Assembly: GCA_902594405.1 (NCBI GenBank)
Contig: CACJMB010000001.1
Coordinates: forward strand, 186,001-250,000
Length of the DNA stretch: 64,000 nt
Direction: 5' to 3'
Source of the DNA: an uncultured Pelagibacteraceae bacterium
GTDB lineage: Bacteria; Pseudomonadota; Alphaproteobacteria; Pelagibacterales; Pelagibacteraceae
Shown: positions 53,842 through 62,179 of the stretch, one piece after another
Position numbering within the stretch: the first letter of the stretch is position 1
How the letters are laid out: every line of letters starts with the position of its first letter
Position numbers and translations under genes: made by a program
Notes under the pieces: generated by a model
The model's database searches: none
Seen by the model: only the letters and a program-made list of their open reading frames with translations
What the model was told of the DNA's origin: nothing

Positions 53842-54784
53842 GAATAGAAGAGCTTTTATTGTTGGTTTAAAATCATTAAAATTATCAAAAAAAGAGATAA
53901 CTTTTTTAAAAAAATATAAACCATGGGGAGTTATTTTATTTTCAAGAAACATAAGTTCAATTGAACAAACTAAAAAATTAACTGATAAAATAAAAAAGAT
54001 ATTTAAAGACAAAAAATACCCAATATTAATTGATCAAGAAGGAGGACGAGTAAATCGATTAGGTAAAATTATTTCATTTGATAATTTGACTTCTGAATAT
54101 TTTGGCAATTTATTCACAAAAGATAAGAAAAAATTTAATATTATTTATAAATTATTTATTGATAAAACTTCTTATTTGCTTAAATCAATCGGTGTTAACA
54201 TAAATACCGTTCCTGTTTTAGATCTTAGATTTAAAGGAGCTAGCAACATTATTGGTGATAGGTCTTTTTCAAAAAATAAAAAAAATATCTCTAAAATTGG
54301 AGATATTTGTATTGATTATTTTCATGAAAATTCCATCGGAACTGTGATGAAACACATACCAGGGCATGGATTAGCTAGGGTAGATAGTCATAAATTTACT
54401 CCTATAGTTACCAAAAACTTAAATTATTTGAATAAAAATGATTTTTTTCCATTCAAGAAAAAACAAAGCTATTTTGCAATGACAGCACACGTAATTTATC
54501 GAAGCATTGATAGATTTAATACAGCTACACACTCTAAAAAAATTATAAATTTAATTAGAAAAAAAATTGGCTTTAAAAACATTTTAATTTCAGATGATTT
54601 ATCAATGAAAAGTTTAAAAGATGATTTAAAAACTAATACTATTAAAACATTTAGTGCAGGTTGTAATATTGCTCTTCATTGTAATGGCAAAATGTCTGAA
54701 ATGAAGGTAGTTGGTGATAATTCACCAAAGGTTAGTAATTTTATCATAAAAAAAACATCGCTATTTTATAAAATTTTAAGTTAA
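53834..54784 (+). CDS. nagZ: Beta-N-acetylhexosaminidase NagZ
   Basis: GH3 enzyme removing GlcNAc from recycled muropeptides in the cytoplasm. The 316 residues contain LIDQEGGRVNRL (65-76), GDRSFS (about 141-146), the conserved KHIPGHG (173-179) with ARVDSHK providing the acid/base Asp-His pair, and the nucleophile region ISDDLSMKSL (about 246-255). The C-terminus is short, as in other SAR11-like proteins. Its location before scpA is the alphaproteobacterial order. Confidence 0.93.
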   Translation: MIKNRRAFIVGLKSLKLSKKEITFLKKYKPWGVILFSRNISSIEQTKKLTDKIKKIFKDKKYPILIDQEGGRVNRLGKIISFDNLTSEYFGNLFTKDKKKFNIIYKLFIDKTSYLLKSIGVNINTVPVLDLRFKGASNIIGDRSFSKNKKNISKIGDICIDYFHENSIGTVMKHIPGHGLARVDSHKFTPIVTKNLNYLNKNDFFPFKKKQSYFAMTAHVIYRSIDRFNTATHSKKIINLIRKKIGFKNILISDDLSMKSLKDDLKTNTIKTFSAGCNIALHCNGKMSEMKVVGDNSPKVSNFIIKKTSLFYKILS

Positions 54785-54793
54785 TATCTGAGC

Positions 54794-55537
54794 ATGACTA
54801 TTTCTGATTCTGCATTATTTAATGTTGATATTAATAATTATAATGGCCCTCTAGATGTTCTTTTAGATTTAGCCAAAGCTCAAAAGGTAGATCTTGAAGA
54901 GATATCAATTACAAAGTTAGCAGATCAGTTTCACGATTATATTACAAAAGAAAAAGATTTAAATTTAGAAATTGCGTCAGAATATTTATTAATGGCAACT
55001 TGGTTAGCTTATTTAAAATCTAAATTATTACTTCCAGGAACACCAGAAGAAGAATTTAAAGTTCAAGAAGTTGCTGAAAAATTAAAATTACAACTTAAAA
55101 AACTAGAATTGATAAGATTGCTTTCTGAACAAATGTTAAAAAGAAAAAGATTAGGAAGAGAAATTCGATCAAGAGGAATGAAAGGAAATATAAGATCTAT
55201 TTATAGCACAGAATATAATTTAAGTTTATTTGAGCTTCTTAAGTCATACTCAACAATTATTATGACCAAGGACTTTCAAAAAATGAATATTCCTAAATTG
55301 CCTGTATTTACTACAGAAGATGGAATTAAAACAATAAGAGAATTTTTCGGTAAATTAATTGATTGGAAGAAATTAGATGATTTAATTCCTCAAAATTTTA
55401 AAAGTAATTCAAAATATAAACGTACGGGTAAAGCAGGTATATTTGCTGGATCGTTAGAATTAGTTAAAGAAGGAAATTTAACTATGAAACAAGATAAATT
55501 ATTTGATGATATTTATGTGAAGGAAAATAATGATTAA
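54794..55537 (+). CDS. scpA: Segregation and condensation protein ScpA
   Basis: Kleisin subunit of the SMC-ScpAB condensin, 247 residues. N-terminal block YNGPLDVLLDLAKAQKVDLEEI (about 17-38), then ITKLADQFHDYI and ASEYLLMATWLAYLKSKLLLP (about 62-82), are diagnostic. The C-terminal winged helix is short. It overlaps scpB by 8 bases. Confidence 0.95.
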   Translation: MTISDSALFNVDINNYNGPLDVLLDLAKAQKVDLEEISITKLADQFHDYITKEKDLNLEIASEYLLMATWLAYLKSKLLLPGTPEEEFKVQEVAEKLKLQLKKLELIRLLSEQMLKRKRLGREIRSRGMKGNIRSIYSTEYNLSLFELLKSYSTIIMTKDFQKMNIPKLPVFTTEDGIKTIREFFGKLIDWKKLDDLIPQNFKSNSKYKRTGKAGIFAGSLELVKEGNLTMKQDKLFDDIYVKENND

Positions 55538-56231
55538 AAAAGAAAAGATTACAAAAGATAATATTGTTAAATTTCCATCTAAGTTAACTGATTTAGAAAA
55601 AGAAATTGAAGCAGTTATTTTTGCTGCTGCAGAACCATTAGATATTGATACAATTGAAAGCAAAATTACTAAAAAGGGTAGTGTTGCAAAATCATTAGAG
55701 AAGTTACAACAAGAATACTCTCAACGTGGTATTAATTTAGTTTGTATTAAAGATAAGTGGTCGTTTAGAACTTCACCTAACTTGTCTAATATCATGTCAC
55801 AAGAGAAGACAGTAGAAAAGAAACTTTCTAGAGCTGCAGTGGAGACTTTAGCCATAATCGTTTATCACCAACCTGTTACCAGAGCTGAGATTGAGGAGAT
55901 AAGAGGCGTTGCATTTGGAACAAATACTCTTGAAATATTGATGGAACTCAACTGGGTTAAACCAGGAGGTCGTAAAGATGTACCAGGTAGACCAATTCAA
56001 TATGTTACAACTGATGAATTTTTAAGTCATTTCAATCTTCAAAAATTATCCGATTTACCAACAATTGATGAATTAGGTGCTGCTGGATTAATTGACAGTT
56101 CTAGTGTTGATAATGCAATTTTTGGAACTGGAAAATTCTACAAAGAAAAACAAGAAGAAAAAAAAGAGGATATTTATTCTAATATTGACGAGATGTTAAA
56201 CAGCACTCTTGATACAGAGGAGAAAGATTAA
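55530..56231 (+). CDS. scpB: Segregation and condensation protein ScpB
   Basis: Winged-helix partner of ScpA, 233 residues. Blocks LEKEIEAVIFAAAEPLD (about 23-39), LSRAAVETLAIIVYHQPVTRAEIEEIRGV (about 99-127) and the RKDVPGRPIQYVTTDEFL region are typical. It has an acidic low-complexity C-terminus. Followed by the tatABC group. Confidence 0.95.
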   Translation: MIKKEKITKDNIVKFPSKLTDLEKEIEAVIFAAAEPLDIDTIESKITKKGSVAKSLEKLQQEYSQRGINLVCIKDKWSFRTSPNLSNIMSQEKTVEKKLSRAAVETLAIIVYHQPVTRAEIEEIRGVAFGTNTLEILMELNWVKPGGRKDVPGRPIQYVTTDEFLSHFNLQKLSDLPTIDELGAAGLIDSSSVDNAIFGTGKFYKEKQEEKKEDIYSNIDEMLNSTLDTEEKD

Positions 56232-56278
56232 CAAAAAAGTAACTTTTAAATTAAGGATAAAAAGGTTATAAGTTTTTC

Positions 56279-56479
56279 ATGAGCATAGGAATTTGGCAAA
56301 TAGCAATCGTAGTTATATTAGTAGTCTTATTATTTGGACGAGGTAAAATCTCAAGTCTGATGGGTGATGTAGCTAAAGGTATTAAAAGTTTCAAAAAAGG
56401 AATGGCGTCAGATGTTACTGACGATACAGAGCCAAAAAATATATCCGACGAAAATAAAGACTCAGAAAACAAAGATTAA
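56279..56479 (+). CDS. tatA: Twin-arginine translocase subunit TatA
   Basis: Pore-forming Tat subunit, 66 residues. A transmembrane helix (3-20) is followed by [24 protein letters not shown] (about 21-44), the hinge and amphipathic helix of TatA. A TATAAG hexamer at 56267-56272 ends six bases before the ATG, which would place the transcription start at or near the start codon. tatB begins 5 bases after the stop. Confidence 0.93.
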   Translation: MSIGIWQIAIVVILVVLLFGRGKISSLMGDVAKGIKSFKKGMASDVTDDTEPKNISDENKDSENKD

Positions 56480-56484
56480 ATCAC

Positions 56485-56706
56485 ATGCCTACTATTGGTT
56501 GGTTTGAGATATTAATTGTTGTTGGTATTGCAATTGTTGTTCTTGGGCCAAAAGATTTTCCAATCATGTTAAAGAAAGCAGGTTCTTGGATAGGGACTGC
56601 AAAAAGATATGTGAGCAACATTCAAAATGAGGTTTCTAATTTAGAAATTGATGAAGAAAAAATTGATAATGAAATAAAAAAAGAAACTAAAAAAGATGAG
56701 CAATGA
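56485..56706 (+). CDS. tatB: Twin-arginine translocase subunit TatB (short)
   Basis: 73 residues: transmembrane helix with the conserved Glu8 (GWFEILIVVG), hinge LGPKDFP (about 20-26) and amphipathic helix. The LGPKDFP motif and middle position in tatABC identify TatB rather than a second TatA. It is much shorter than usual TatB (about 150-200) and lacks the long C-terminal tail. Overlaps tatC by 11 bases. Confidence 0.9.
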   Translation: MPTIGWFEILIVVGIAIVVLGPKDFPIMLKKAGSWIGTAKRYVSNIQNEVSNLEIDEEKIDNEIKKETKKDEQ

Positions 56707-57466
56707 AGAAAATGAAGGTGGATTTGTTAGCCATCTAACAGAACTAAGAAAAAGATTAATACATAGTTTTATATTTCTAATAATCTTTTTTGTTATTTGT
56801 TATATATTTGCAGAACATATCTATGGTTTTTTAGTTGATCCATTTGCCCAAGCTGTAAAAGATGATGGATCTGATAGAAGACTTATTTTTACTGCCTTAC
56901 AGGAAACTTTTTTAACATATATTAAGGTATCCTTTTTCACAGCTTTTTTCGTGACCTGTCCATTTATTCTGATGCAAATATGGAAATTTATTGCACCAGG
57001 ATTATATAAACATGAAAAAGTTGCTATACTTCCATACCTTATCTTAACACCAGTCCTTTTCTTTTTGGGAGGTATGCTTGTTTACTATTTAATAATGCCT
57101 CTAGCTATTAAATTCTTTTTATCATTTGAAAGTACAGGGATGTCTACAAGTTTACCAATTCAATTAGAAGCCAAAGTAAATGAATACTTGTCACTTGTTA
57201 TGAAGCTAATTTTTGCATTTGGAATAAGTTTCCAACTACCTATTGTCTTAAGCTTGTTAGCAAGAATAGGTGTTGTTGATAGTCAATTTTTAAAAGAGAG
57301 AAGAAAGTATGTTGTAGTAATTATATTTGCTGCTGCTGCATTACTTACCCCACCAGATCCAATTACTCAAATAGGTTTAGCAATTCCATTATTAATTTTA
57401 TATGAATTATCAATATTTTCAGTAAAATTTATAGAAAACAAAAATTTAGAAAAAACTGATGCATAA
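56696..57466 (+). CDS. tatC: Twin-arginine translocase subunit TatC
   Basis: Signal-recognition subunit of the Tat system, 256 residues with six transmembrane helices. The conserved N-terminal [12 protein letters not shown] (about 12-23), [17 protein letters not shown], the periplasmic-loop [16 protein letters not shown] and [23 protein letters not shown] (about 214-236) are typical. It overlaps serS by 8 bases. Confidence 0.96.
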   Translation: MSNEENEGGFVSHLTELRKRLIHSFIFLIIFFVICYIFAEHIYGFLVDPFAQAVKDDGSDRRLIFTALQETFLTYIKVSFFTAFFVTCPFILMQIWKFIAPGLYKHEKVAILPYLILTPVLFFLGGMLVYYLIMPLAIKFFLSFESTGMSTSLPIQLEAKVNEYLSLVMKLIFAFGISFQLPIVLSLLARIGVVDSQFLKERRKYVVVIIFAAAALLTPPDPITQIGLAIPLLILYELSIFSVKFIENKNLEKTDA

Positions 57467-58718
57467 TTTAAAAGAAATTAGAAAAGATTTTTCAAAATTT
57501 GAAAGAGATCTTGAAAAACGTTCAGTTAAAATTGATTTTAATAATTTAAAAAAGCTTGATGAGTTAAATAGAGATTTAATTCAAAAGAAAGAAAATTTAG
57601 AAAAAGAAAAAAAAGATATTTCAAAATCTAAAGATGAAAGTTTATTCAAAAAATCTAAAGAAATATCTGCAGAATTAGAAAAAATTTCTGAACAACAAAA
57701 AAATACCAAAACTGAATTAGATAATATTTTATCAAGTATACCAAATATACCTCATCAAGATGTTCCAAATGGAAAAGATGAAAATGATAATGTGGAAGTT
57801 TTAAAAGCAGGGAAAGTTCCTGAATTTGATTTTAAACCCAAATCTCATTATGAACTTGGTGAAAATTTAGGCATGCTTGATTTTGATCTTGCAACAAAAA
57901 CAACTGGATCAAGATTTGTATTTGTTAAAAAAGAATTAGCATTACTAGAACGAGCTTTATCTAATTTTATGCTAGATACTCATATTGTTCAAAATGGTTA
58001 TCAAGAGATTTCACCTCCGTTGATTGCCTCTGATAATACAATGTATGGAACAGGCCAATTACCAAAATTTGAAAACGATCAATTTGAAATAAAATTTGAT
58101 GAAGGATCTGATAGAAAATTTTTAATTCCAACTGCTGAAGTAATTTTAACAAACATTGTTAAAGATAAAATTGTAGACCAAAAAGATTTACCAATGAGAT
58201 TTGTTGCCTCAACCCCATGTTTTAGAAAAGAAGCCGGCAGTTATGGAAAAGACACCAAGGGAATGATTAGACAACACCAATTTTATAAGGTTGAGATGGT
58301 TAGTATTGTGGAAAAAGAAAATTGCTTAGAAGAATTAGAGCGAATGACAAACTGCGCAACAGATATTCTGGATAAGCTAGATTTACCTTATAGAAAAGTA
58401 ATTTTATGTTCAGGTGATATGGGTTTTAGTGCAGAAAAAACTTATGATATTGAAGTGTGGTTACCATCAGAAAACAAGTATCGTGAAATATCATCATGCT
58501 CTTCTTGTTCAACATTTCAGGCACAAAGAATGAAATCAAGATATAAAAATAAAAACAAGGAAACTGTTTTTGTTGGAACATTAAATGGAAGTGGTTTAGC
58601 TGTGGGTAGAACTTTAATTGCTGTATTAGAAAACTATCAACAAAAAGATGGTTCGATTATTATTCCTAAGGTACTGCGACCGTATATGAATAATTTGGAA
58701 TTGATTTCAGCTAAATAA
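57459..58718 (+). CDS. serS: Serine--tRNA ligase SerS
   Basis: Class II synthetase, 419 residues. An N-terminal coiled-coil arm (about 25-100) precedes the catalytic core with GTGQLPKF (about 196-203), motif 2 [21 protein letters not shown] (about 257-276) and motif 3 [19 protein letters not shown] (about 381-399). Coupled to tatC; 55 bases then separate it from yajC. surE and pcm, frequent next genes in alphaproteobacteria, are absent. Confidence 0.96.
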   Translation: MHNLKEIRKDFSKFERDLEKRSVKIDFNNLKKLDELNRDLIQKKENLEKEKKDISKSKDESLFKKSKEISAELEKISEQQKNTKTELDNILSSIPNIPHQDVPNGKDENDNVEVLKAGKVPEFDFKPKSHYELGENLGMLDFDLATKTTGSRFVFVKKELALLERALSNFMLDTHIVQNGYQEISPPLIASDNTMYGTGQLPKFENDQFEIKFDEGSDRKFLIPTAEVILTNIVKDKIVDQKDLPMRFVASTPCFRKEAGSYGKDTKGMIRQHQFYKVEMVSIVEKENCLEELERMTNCATDILDKLDLPYRKVILCSGDMGFSAEKTYDIEVWLPSENKYREISSCSSCSTFQAQRMKSRYKNKNKETVFVGTLNGSGLAVGRTLIAVLENYQQKDGSIIIPKVLRPYMNNLELISAK

Positions 58719-58773
58719 AGTTGTTTTAATTACACAGATAGTATAAGTATTCACATAATTTATAAGGAGATTT

Positions 58774-59067
58774 ATGGAAGGCTCAGGAATAGGACAATTT
58801 ATACCGTTAATTTTAATTTTTGTTATTTTTTATTTTTTCTTAATCAGACCACAGCAAAAAAAAGTTAAAGAGCACAAAGCAATGGTTGAAAGCCTTAAGA
58901 GAGGTGACAAGGTTGTTACTTCTGGTGGAATTACAGGTACTGTGGAGAGACTTATAGACAATGATAAAGTTGAAGTAGAAATTGCTGAAAACGTTAAAGT
59001 TGAGATAGTTAAATCAACTGGTATTCAAAGTCTTGTTAATACAAATACACAAGAAGTTAAAAAATAA
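58774..59067 (+). CDS. yajC: Sec translocase accessory protein YajC
   Basis: 97 residues with one transmembrane helix (about 8-25) followed by FFLIRPQQKKVKEHKAMVESLKRGDKVVTSGGITG-like family sequence (about 22-55). It belongs to the SecDF-YajC complex and is followed by secD and secF. An AAGGAG ribosome site (58762-58767) precedes the ATG, and a TATAAG hexamer at 58742-58747 may be the -10 of the group. Confidence 0.95.
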   Translation: MEGSGIGQFIPLILIFVIFYFFLIRPQQKKVKEHKAMVESLKRGDKVVTSGGITGTVERLIDNDKVEVEIAENVKVEIVKSTGIQSLVNTNTQEVKK

Positions 59068-59081
59068 TTATTTTTAGTTAA

Positions 59082-60635
59082 GTGCTTTATTTCTCTAAGT
59101 TAAGAATTGTATTTATAACTTTTTTTTCAGTTTTATTTATTTTAATAGCTTCATCAAATCTTTTTAAATTTGATGATAATTTTTTTGATAAAAAAATTAA
59201 TCTAGGTTTAGATCTTCAGGGTGGATCATATCTTTTACTTGAAATTGATAATGAACCAGTAATTGAACAAAAATTACAAAACCTAACAACAACAATTAGA
59301 AATTACTTCAAAGAAAAAAATATTAAAATCAACAATATTAAAATAGATAATCAGAACATTTTTTTTAATGTAACAAATGATGATAAGCAATCTGTCTTAG
59401 ATGTTTTTAAGGACGAAAATAGTGACCTTAACCCTTATTACCCAAGATTTAAATCACATCAGTTAGAAATTGAAGATACAGGGTTAAATTTAAAAGTTAA
59501 TTTTTCAAGACAGGGTTTAATTAAACTTAAAACTTCTTCTCAAGATCAAGCTATAGAAATAGTAAGAAGAAGGGTAGATGAGGTTGGAACTAATGAACCC
59601 AACATACTTAAAAGAGGAAATAACAGAATTTTAGTAGAGCTTCCTGGATTAGATGATCCAATGAGAATAAAATCATTGCTTGGTAAAACTGCAAACCTTA
59701 CTTTTCGTTTTGTAACAAATGATGAAAATGATCGTTTTGGTGTTGAAAAGTTAAAATTTGAAAATGACCTAGAAGAAGCCACAGTTAGTAAAAGAATTAT
59801 AATCAGTGGTGAAAATTTACTCGATGCACAACCAAAAATGGATACTCAAGCTAACCAAACAATTGTTTCATTTACTTTAGATAGAGTAGGTGCAAAGAGG
59901 TTTGGTAAGGCAACATCAACTGGTATTGGAAAACAATTAGCAATTGTTTTAGATGGTAAAATTATTAGTGCACCTGTAGTTAGAGATACGATTGCTAGTG
60001 GTTCTGGTCAGATAAGTGGTGGCTTTACTTTTCAAACAGCAACTGATCTAGCTTTATTATTAAGATCAGGAGCATTGCCAGCACCATTAGAAATAATTGA
60101 AGAAAGAACGGTTGGACCTGATCTTGGACAAGACTCTATCAATGCAGGTATGATTGCTTTGGCAATAGGTTTTATGTTGGTGATAATTTTTATGTTCGTA
60201 AAATATAAAATTTTTGGATTAATTACCAATGTAACACTAATAGTTAATTTGTTTATTCTTTTGGGTGTTTTAACTTTATTTGAAGCAACTTTAACATTGC
60301 CCGGTATTGCAGGAATTATTCTAACTGTAGGTATGGCAGTTGATGCAAATGTTTTAATTTTTGAGAGGATTAAAGAAGAACTAAAAGACGAGACTAATAA
60401 TATTTTGGCTTTTGATGGCGGTTATACTAAATCGAGAACAGCAATTTTAGATGCTAATATTACCACATTACTAGCAGCAATTATTTTGTTTTTCATGGGT
60501 TCAGGTCCAGTAAAAGGTTTTGCTGTAACTTTAGGAGTTGGAATATTTACAACACTATTTTCAGTCTATTTCATAGCAAGATTGTTCACTAGTATTTATG
60601 TATCAAGAAATAAAGATAAGGAAAAATTAATCTAA
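59082..60635 (+). CDS. secD: Protein translocase subunit SecD
   Basis: RND-like Sec component using proton motive force to complete protein export. The 517 residues begin at a GTG. An N-terminal helix, LGLDLQGGSYLLLEI (about 42-56), a large periplasmic domain with VRRRVDEVGTNEP and VELPGLDD, and the membrane core with the motif GMAVDANVLIFERIKEE (about 418-434) are present. The one-base overlap with secF ensures coupling. Confidence 0.96.
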   Translation: MLYFSKLRIVFITFFSVLFILIASSNLFKFDDNFFDKKINLGLDLQGGSYLLLEIDNEPVIEQKLQNLTTTIRNYFKEKNIKINNIKIDNQNIFFNVTNDDKQSVLDVFKDENSDLNPYYPRFKSHQLEIEDTGLNLKVNFSRQGLIKLKTSSQDQAIEIVRRRVDEVGTNEPNILKRGNNRILVELPGLDDPMRIKSLLGKTANLTFRFVTNDENDRFGVEKLKFENDLEEATVSKRIIISGENLLDAQPKMDTQANQTIVSFTLDRVGAKRFGKATSTGIGKQLAIVLDGKIISAPVVRDTIASGSGQISGGFTFQTATDLALLLRSGALPAPLEIIEERTVGPDLGQDSINAGMIALAIGFMLVIIFMFVKYKIFGLITNVTLIVNLFILLGVLTLFEATLTLPGIAGIILTVGMAVDANVLIFERIKEELKDETNNILAFDGGYTKSRTAILDANITTLLAAIILFFMGSGPVKGFAVTLGVGIFTTLFSVYFIARLFTSIYVSRNKDKEKLI

Positions 60636-61525
60636 TGATTGCTTTTAATAAATATTATAATCACTTTAATCTACTTTCATCAGTTTTAATTGTTGTTTCA
60701 CTATTACTGTTAATATTTAAAGGTCTTAATTTTGGTATAGACTTTAAAGGTGGTACATTAATTGAATTAAGAGCATCAGATTCAAAAATAAATGTTAGTT
60801 CATTAAGAGATAGATTTAATCAAATGGATTTAGGAGATGTCTCAGTGAAGAAATTTGGCAATGATACAGATTTTTTAGTTAAATTTGAAAATAAAGATAA
60901 TAAAAAGAATATTATTGAAGAAATTAAGACTAATTTGGATAAATCTTTTGGAAATAGCTATGATTTTAGAAGGGTAGAGAATGTTGGGCCAAAAGTAAGT
61001 GCTGAATTACTAAAATCAGGAGTTATAGCAATATCTTTGTCTTTAGCATTAATGTTAATTTATATTTGGATAAGATTTGAATGGCAATTTAGTTTGGGTG
61101 CTATTCTAGCTTTGTTTCATGATGTTATTGTAACTTTAGGAGTGTTCTCACTATTTAGTTTAGAAATAAACTTATCAATAATTGCAGCTGTGTTAACAAT
61201 AGTTGGATATTCAATGAATGACACTGTGGTTATTTTTGACCGTGTGCGTGAAAATTTAAGAAAATATTCAGATATAAAAATTTTTGAATTAACAAATATT
61301 TCAATTAATGAAACGTTATCAAGAACTATAATAACTTCTGTAACTACTTTACTAGCTTTATTAGCAATTTATTTTTTTGGTGGAGAAATATTAAAAGGAT
61401 TTTCATTAGCAATGATACTTGGTGTTGTTTTTGGAACTTATTCTTCTATTTATATTGCCAACACTGTTTTAGTTAGACTAAGAGTTTCACAAAAAACTGT
61501 TCTTAGAGAAGACGATCAAAAATAA
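60635..61525 (+). CDS. secF: Protein translocase subunit SecF
   Basis: Partner of SecD, 296 residues, six transmembrane helices. GLNFGIDFKGGTLIEL (about 30-45), VGPKVSAELL (about 116-125) and the SecF motif VGYSMNDTVVIFDRVRENLR (about 189-208) are present. Its stop is one base from the stop of the convergent PuuD-like gene, leaving no intergenic terminator. Confidence 0.96.
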   Translation: MIAFNKYYNHFNLLSSVLIVVSLLLLIFKGLNFGIDFKGGTLIELRASDSKINVSSLRDRFNQMDLGDVSVKKFGNDTDFLVKFENKDNKKNIIEEIKTNLDKSFGNSYDFRRVENVGPKVSAELLKSGVIAISLSLALMLIYIWIRFEWQFSLGAILALFHDVIVTLGVFSLFSLEINLSIIAAVLTIVGYSMNDTVVIFDRVRENLRKYSDIKIFELTNISINETLSRTIITSVTTLLALLAIYFFGGEILKGFSLAMILGVVFGTYSSIYIANTVLVRLRVSQKTVLREDDQK

Positions 61526-61526
61526 A

Positions 61527-62129
61527 TTAAAATATATTTTGTGCAGCTACCATTGAAAGTAGCATAGGTAAAGATAACAAAGTATTTGTTCTTGAGAATA
61601 GCATTGCAGTTTTAGCTGATTTAGCTTTTGTATCTGGATCACTCTCAACTATTCCTAAAGCCCTTTTTTGATTTGGCCAAATTACGAACCACACATTAAA
61701 TGCCATTATAATTCCTAACCACATTCCAATTCCAATTGCAGTATGTTTTGGAACACCTGAACCAATGCTTAAAGTCATTGCATCATGAAGATATCCATTA
61801 AGAAGAGCAAGAATTAAACCTGAAAGAACAGTTAATGCAGCAGCCCACCTAAAGTAAAATAATGCAGCTGGTGCTATTACTTTACCAATAGCTGGTTTTT
61901 GTTCATCTGGAATTTTTCCCATATTTGGAATTTGAACAAAATTGAAATACCAAAGTAATCCAATCCACATAATTGCAACAATTACATGTATGTATCTAAA
62001 TAACCAGCTCCAGAATAGTGTATCAAAAGCAATTCCGTCGTTTAAATAAAATAATCCTAAAAACAAAATAATTGCTAACGCAAGTGATGCGTGGACTGTT
62101 TTTGATAATGATGACAATAAACTGCTCAT
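61527..62129 (-). CDS. PuuD-like (Urate_ox_N) membrane protein lacking cytochrome c domain
   Basis: 200 residues with about five membrane helices. WSWLFRYIHVIVAIMWIGLLWYFNF (about 40-64) and FNVWFVIWPNQKRALGIV (about 144-161) resemble the membrane domain of the PuuD urate hydroxylase family. Full PuuD has about 400 residues with a C-terminal cytochrome c; no CXXCH is present here. His48 in RYIHVIVA and His128 in VPKHTAIG are possible cofactor ligands. The actual activity is unknown; no other urate genes are nearby. Confidence 0.7.
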   Translation of the reverse strand: MSSLLSSLSKTVHASLALAIILFLGLFYLNDGIAFDTLFWSWLFRYIHVIVAIMWIGLLWYFNFVQIPNMGKIPDEQKPAIGKVIAPAALFYFRWAAALTVLSGLILALLNGYLHDAMTLSIGSGVPKHTAIGIGMWLGIIMAFNVWFVIWPNQKRALGIVESDPDTKAKSAKTAMLFSRTNTLLSLPMLLSMVAAQNIF

Positions 62130-62179
62130 GATTCTTAATAACTATACACTAATTTTTGAATATTTTTAAGTTGTTAAAT

